This document shows positions 4,398 to 6,262 of a stretch of 6,262 nucleotides of DNA, in pieces. Made by a program: the position numbers and the translations under genes. Below the pieces are notes generated by a model, which saw nothing but the letters and a program-made list of their open reading frames with translations, made no database searches and was not told the origin of the DNA. Source of the DNA: an uncultured Phycisphaerales bacterium (GTDB taxonomy: Bacteria; Planctomycetota; Phycisphaerae; WQYP01). The stretch spans positions 1 through 6,262 of the forward strand of contig CALCHA010000399.1 of the NCBI GenBank assembly GCA_937901265.1. Direction: 5' to 3'. Numbering within the stretch: the stretch's first letter is position 1; each line of letters begins with the position of its first letter.

Positions 4398-6262
4398 ATG
4401 CCTCAGCCCCTGGTCTCGCTCTTCTCCCATGGTGCCCCCTTGATGATCGGCACGCTGCTCGTGCTGGTCATCGCCTATCGCTATTACTCGGCTTTCATCG
4501 CCGCCAAAGTCCTGGCGCTCGATGACGCCCGCGCCACCCCCGCCCACACCCTCACCGACGGGCAGAATTATCATCCCACCAACAAGTGGGTCCTCTTTGG
4601 CCATCACTTTGCGGCCATCTCCGGCGCCGGGCCGCTCATCGGGCCGGTGCTTGCGGCGCAATATGGCTTTCTGCCGGGGTTCCTGTGGATTCTCATCGGC
4701 GTCTGCCTCGCCGGTGCCGTGCAGGACTTCGTCGTCCTGGCGCTCTCGACGCGGCGCAACGGCAAGTCGCTGGCGCAGATCGCCTACATGGAAATCGGCC
4801 CGGTCGCCGGCACCGCCGCCACCATCGGCATCCTGTTCGTGCTCATCATCGCCATCGCAGGCCTCGGCAAGGTCGTCACCAAGGCCCTCGGCGGCGAAGA
4901 GGTGACCTACGCCCCCGGCACCCAGTTCGTCGCCGGCACGGGCTCCTCCTTTTCTCCCGTCGGCCAGCATGACAACACCACCGTCTACCGCATCCCCGCG
5001 GGCACGCACATCCTCTATCCTCCCGCCGCCGACGGCACCCCCGGGCCCGACGTCGTCGCCGCCAACCAGTTTGAGATGGAGTCCACCCCCACCGACGTTC
5101 CCTACCTGGTGGACATCGACGCGCATGACGCCAAATCGATCCCCGGCTCGAAGCTGATCGTCCCCGCGAACAATGTCGCCCTCCGGCACATTTCAGGCTC
5201 GGCCTGGGGCACCTTCACGCTCGCCATGACCATTCCCATCGCCCTGCTGATCGGCGCCTATCTCTATCGCTTCCGTAAGGGTCGCGTGCTGGAAGCCTCG
5301 ATCATCGGCGGCATTCTCACGCTGGTGGCGGTGTGGGCGGGCGGCTTTATTGATCAGCCCGACACGATCATCGGGGCCATGCGCGAGACGTTTGATCTCA
5401 CCGGCCGGCAGGTGGGCATTGCGATGGCGGTCTACGGTTTCGTGGCCGCGGTGCTGCCGGTGTGGGTGCTGCTCTGCCCGCGCGATTACCTCTCGAGCTT
5501 CCTCAAGGTGGGGACGATCGCCCTGCTCGTGATCGGCGTGATTGTCGCCAACCCGGCGATCCACGCTCCGGCCTTCAACCACACCTTTGCCAACGGCGGC
5601 CCGTCAGTGCCGGGAGCCGTGTTTCCCTTCGTCTTCATCACGATCATGTGCGGGGCGGTGTCGGGGTTTCACGCGCTGGTCTCCTCCGGCACGACGCCCA
5701 AGATGCTCAACAAGGAAACAGACGCGCGGATGATCGGCTATGGTGCCATGCTGATGGAGGGGTTGGTGGGCATCGTGGCGTTGATCGCGGCCTGCAGCCT
5801 TCCGGCGGCGACCTACTACCACATTCAGACCGGCACGGAGAAGCTGGCGCAGTACCAACAGGGCATTGCGGAAGTGGTGCGCAACGACAAGCTGGCGCAG
5901 GCCGACCCCGAGGATTCCCTCGCCGCCATGGAGCACGCCGTCGGCGAAAATCTGCAGGGCCGCACGGGCGGTGCCGTGACGCTGGCGGTGGGAATGGCGG
6001 AAATTTTTGATGGTGCGGCGCGGCGTTTTTTACCCGCGCCCGCCGCCGCCGCGCCGACGACCCGCTACATCGACCCCGTGCTGGCAGCCGCCCGCCCCTC
6101 GTCCGCCCTCGACTGGGTGCACGCCATGATCCCCTACTGGTACCACTTCGCCATCATGTTTGAGGCGCTGTTTATCCTGACGACCATCGACACCGGCACG
6201 CGCTTCGGGCGCTTTCTGCTGCCGGAAACCATCGGCAAGTGGGTCCATCCGAAACTTGGCTG
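4398..6262 (+). CDS. cstA: CstA family carbon starvation protein, peptide/pyruvate transporter (3' partial)
   Basis: This polytopic membrane protein belongs to the CstA/BtsT family, which imports peptides or pyruvate. The frame is open from ATG 4398 to the right edge (621 codons), so the C-terminus is missing; E. coli CstA has about 700 residues. Family blocks in order are NYHPTNKWVLFGHHFAAISG (about 58-77), GPLIGPVLAAQYG, LAGAVQDFVVL, WGTFTLAMTIPIALLIG (from 270), PRDYLSSFLKVGT (361-373), CGAVSGFHALVSSGTTPKML (418-437) and WYHFAIMFEALFIL (581-594). The start is set by AGAAGGA, 7 nt upstream. Two loops are long: residues 165-265, between VVTKAL and SGSAWGTF, and about 470-575, which includes an Ala/Pro-rich stretch. 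The gene diverges from the kinase across 183 bp. Leucine and valine codons shift from CTC/GTC to CTG/GTG after about nt 5220. Family assignment is firm; the substrate is inferred from relatives. Confidence 0.93.
   Translation, partial: MPQPLVSLFSHGAPLMIGTLLVLVIAYRYYSAFIAAKVLALDDARATPAHTLTDGQNYHPTNKWVLFGHHFAAISGAGPLIGPVLAAQYGFLPGFLWILIGVCLAGAVQDFVVLALSTRRNGKSLAQIAYMEIGPVAGTAATIGILFVLIIAIAGLGKVVTKALGGEEVTYAPGTQFVAGTGSSFSPVGQHDNTTVYRIPAGTHILYPPAADGTPGPDVVAANQFEMESTPTDVPYLVDIDAHDAKSIPGSKLIVPANNVALRHISGSAWGTFTLAMTIPIALLIGAYLYRFRKGRVLEASIIGGILTLVAVWAGGFIDQPDTIIGAMRETFDLTGRQVGIAMAVYGFVAAVLPVWVLLCPRDYLSSFLKVGTIALLVIGVIVANPAIHAPAFNHTFANGGPSVPGAVFPFVFITIMCGAVSGFHALVSSGTTPKMLNKETDARMIGYGAMLMEGLVGIVALIAACSLPAATYYHIQTGTEKLAQYQQGIAEVVRNDKLAQADPEDSLAAMEHAVGENLQGRTGGAVTLAVGMAEIFDGAARRFLPAPAAAAPTTRYIDPVLAAARPSSALDWVHAMIPYWYHFAIMFEALFILTTIDTGTRFGRFLLPETIGKWVHPKLG
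4890..5192 (+). other. Extra ~100-residue segment inside CstA
   Basis: Between VVTKAL and SGSAWGTF, blocks that are nearly adjacent in enterobacterial CstA, this protein has about 100 residues of polar, Pro/Gly/Thr-rich sequence with no long hydrophobic run. It contains strand-like pieces such as TTVYRIPAGTHILY and PYLVDIDA. It looks like a small beta-rich soluble domain in a loop. The boundaries are set from memory of the family and may be off by several residues. Confidence 0.6.

Noticed and set aside
4344..5189. Minus-strand open frame of 281 codons opposite cstA
   Set aside because: Shadow frame with Gly/Asp-rich sequence; the plus strand encodes clear CstA blocks throughout.

Overview
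The window is high-GC bacterial DNA, most likely from a planctomycete or another member of the PVC group. The best taxonomic clue is the protein kinase at 2991-4214, whose signature segments (GGLG P-loop, SRGVIHRDLKPSNIM, LVLDWGLAK, GTPAYMAPEQAAGR, the EAICLRGMA region) match the kinase family greatly expanded in Planctomycetota. No RNA genes, CRISPR arrays or insertion sequences were seen. Coding density is very high; the largest gap is the 183-bp divergent region 4215-4397.

Left part, plus strand: an open reading frame enters from outside the window and stops at 1565. Its first ~123 visible residues are the C-terminal synthetase domain of glutamine-dependent NAD+ synthetase (NadE). The remaining ~397 residues are the C-terminal half of alanyl-tRNA synthetase (AlaRS): end of the beta-barrel, editing domain and C-Ala domain. 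The switch is in frame at about 360-385 and neither enzyme is complete. This is either a real gene fusion or remnant, or a join made during assembly. A two-gene toxin-antitoxin module follows on the same strand: hicB antitoxin (1612-1836), overlapped by hicA toxin (1829-2053, TTG start).

Middle part, minus strand: a membrane-anchored Ser/Thr kinase with an N-terminal zinc-ribbon-like motif (2991-4214), then a membrane-anchored M48-type metalloprotease (2058-2927). They are 63 bp apart and probably share one transcript. The protease gene ends 4 bp from the hicA stop, in convergent orientation.

Right part, plus strand: a CstA-type peptide/pyruvate transporter gene starts at 4398, divergent from the kinase, and runs off the right edge. 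Its ribosome-binding region is a 13-bp direct repeat with two AAGGA cores. The protein has an extra segment of about 100 residues that the short enterobacterial CstA lacks.

The genes do not form a recognisable single pathway. The kinase and protease may act together at the envelope, with the kinase domain inside and the protease outside; the transporter is a nutrient-uptake gene that may share the divergent control region. The items most worth checking are the NadE/AlaRS chimera and the control region in front of cstA.
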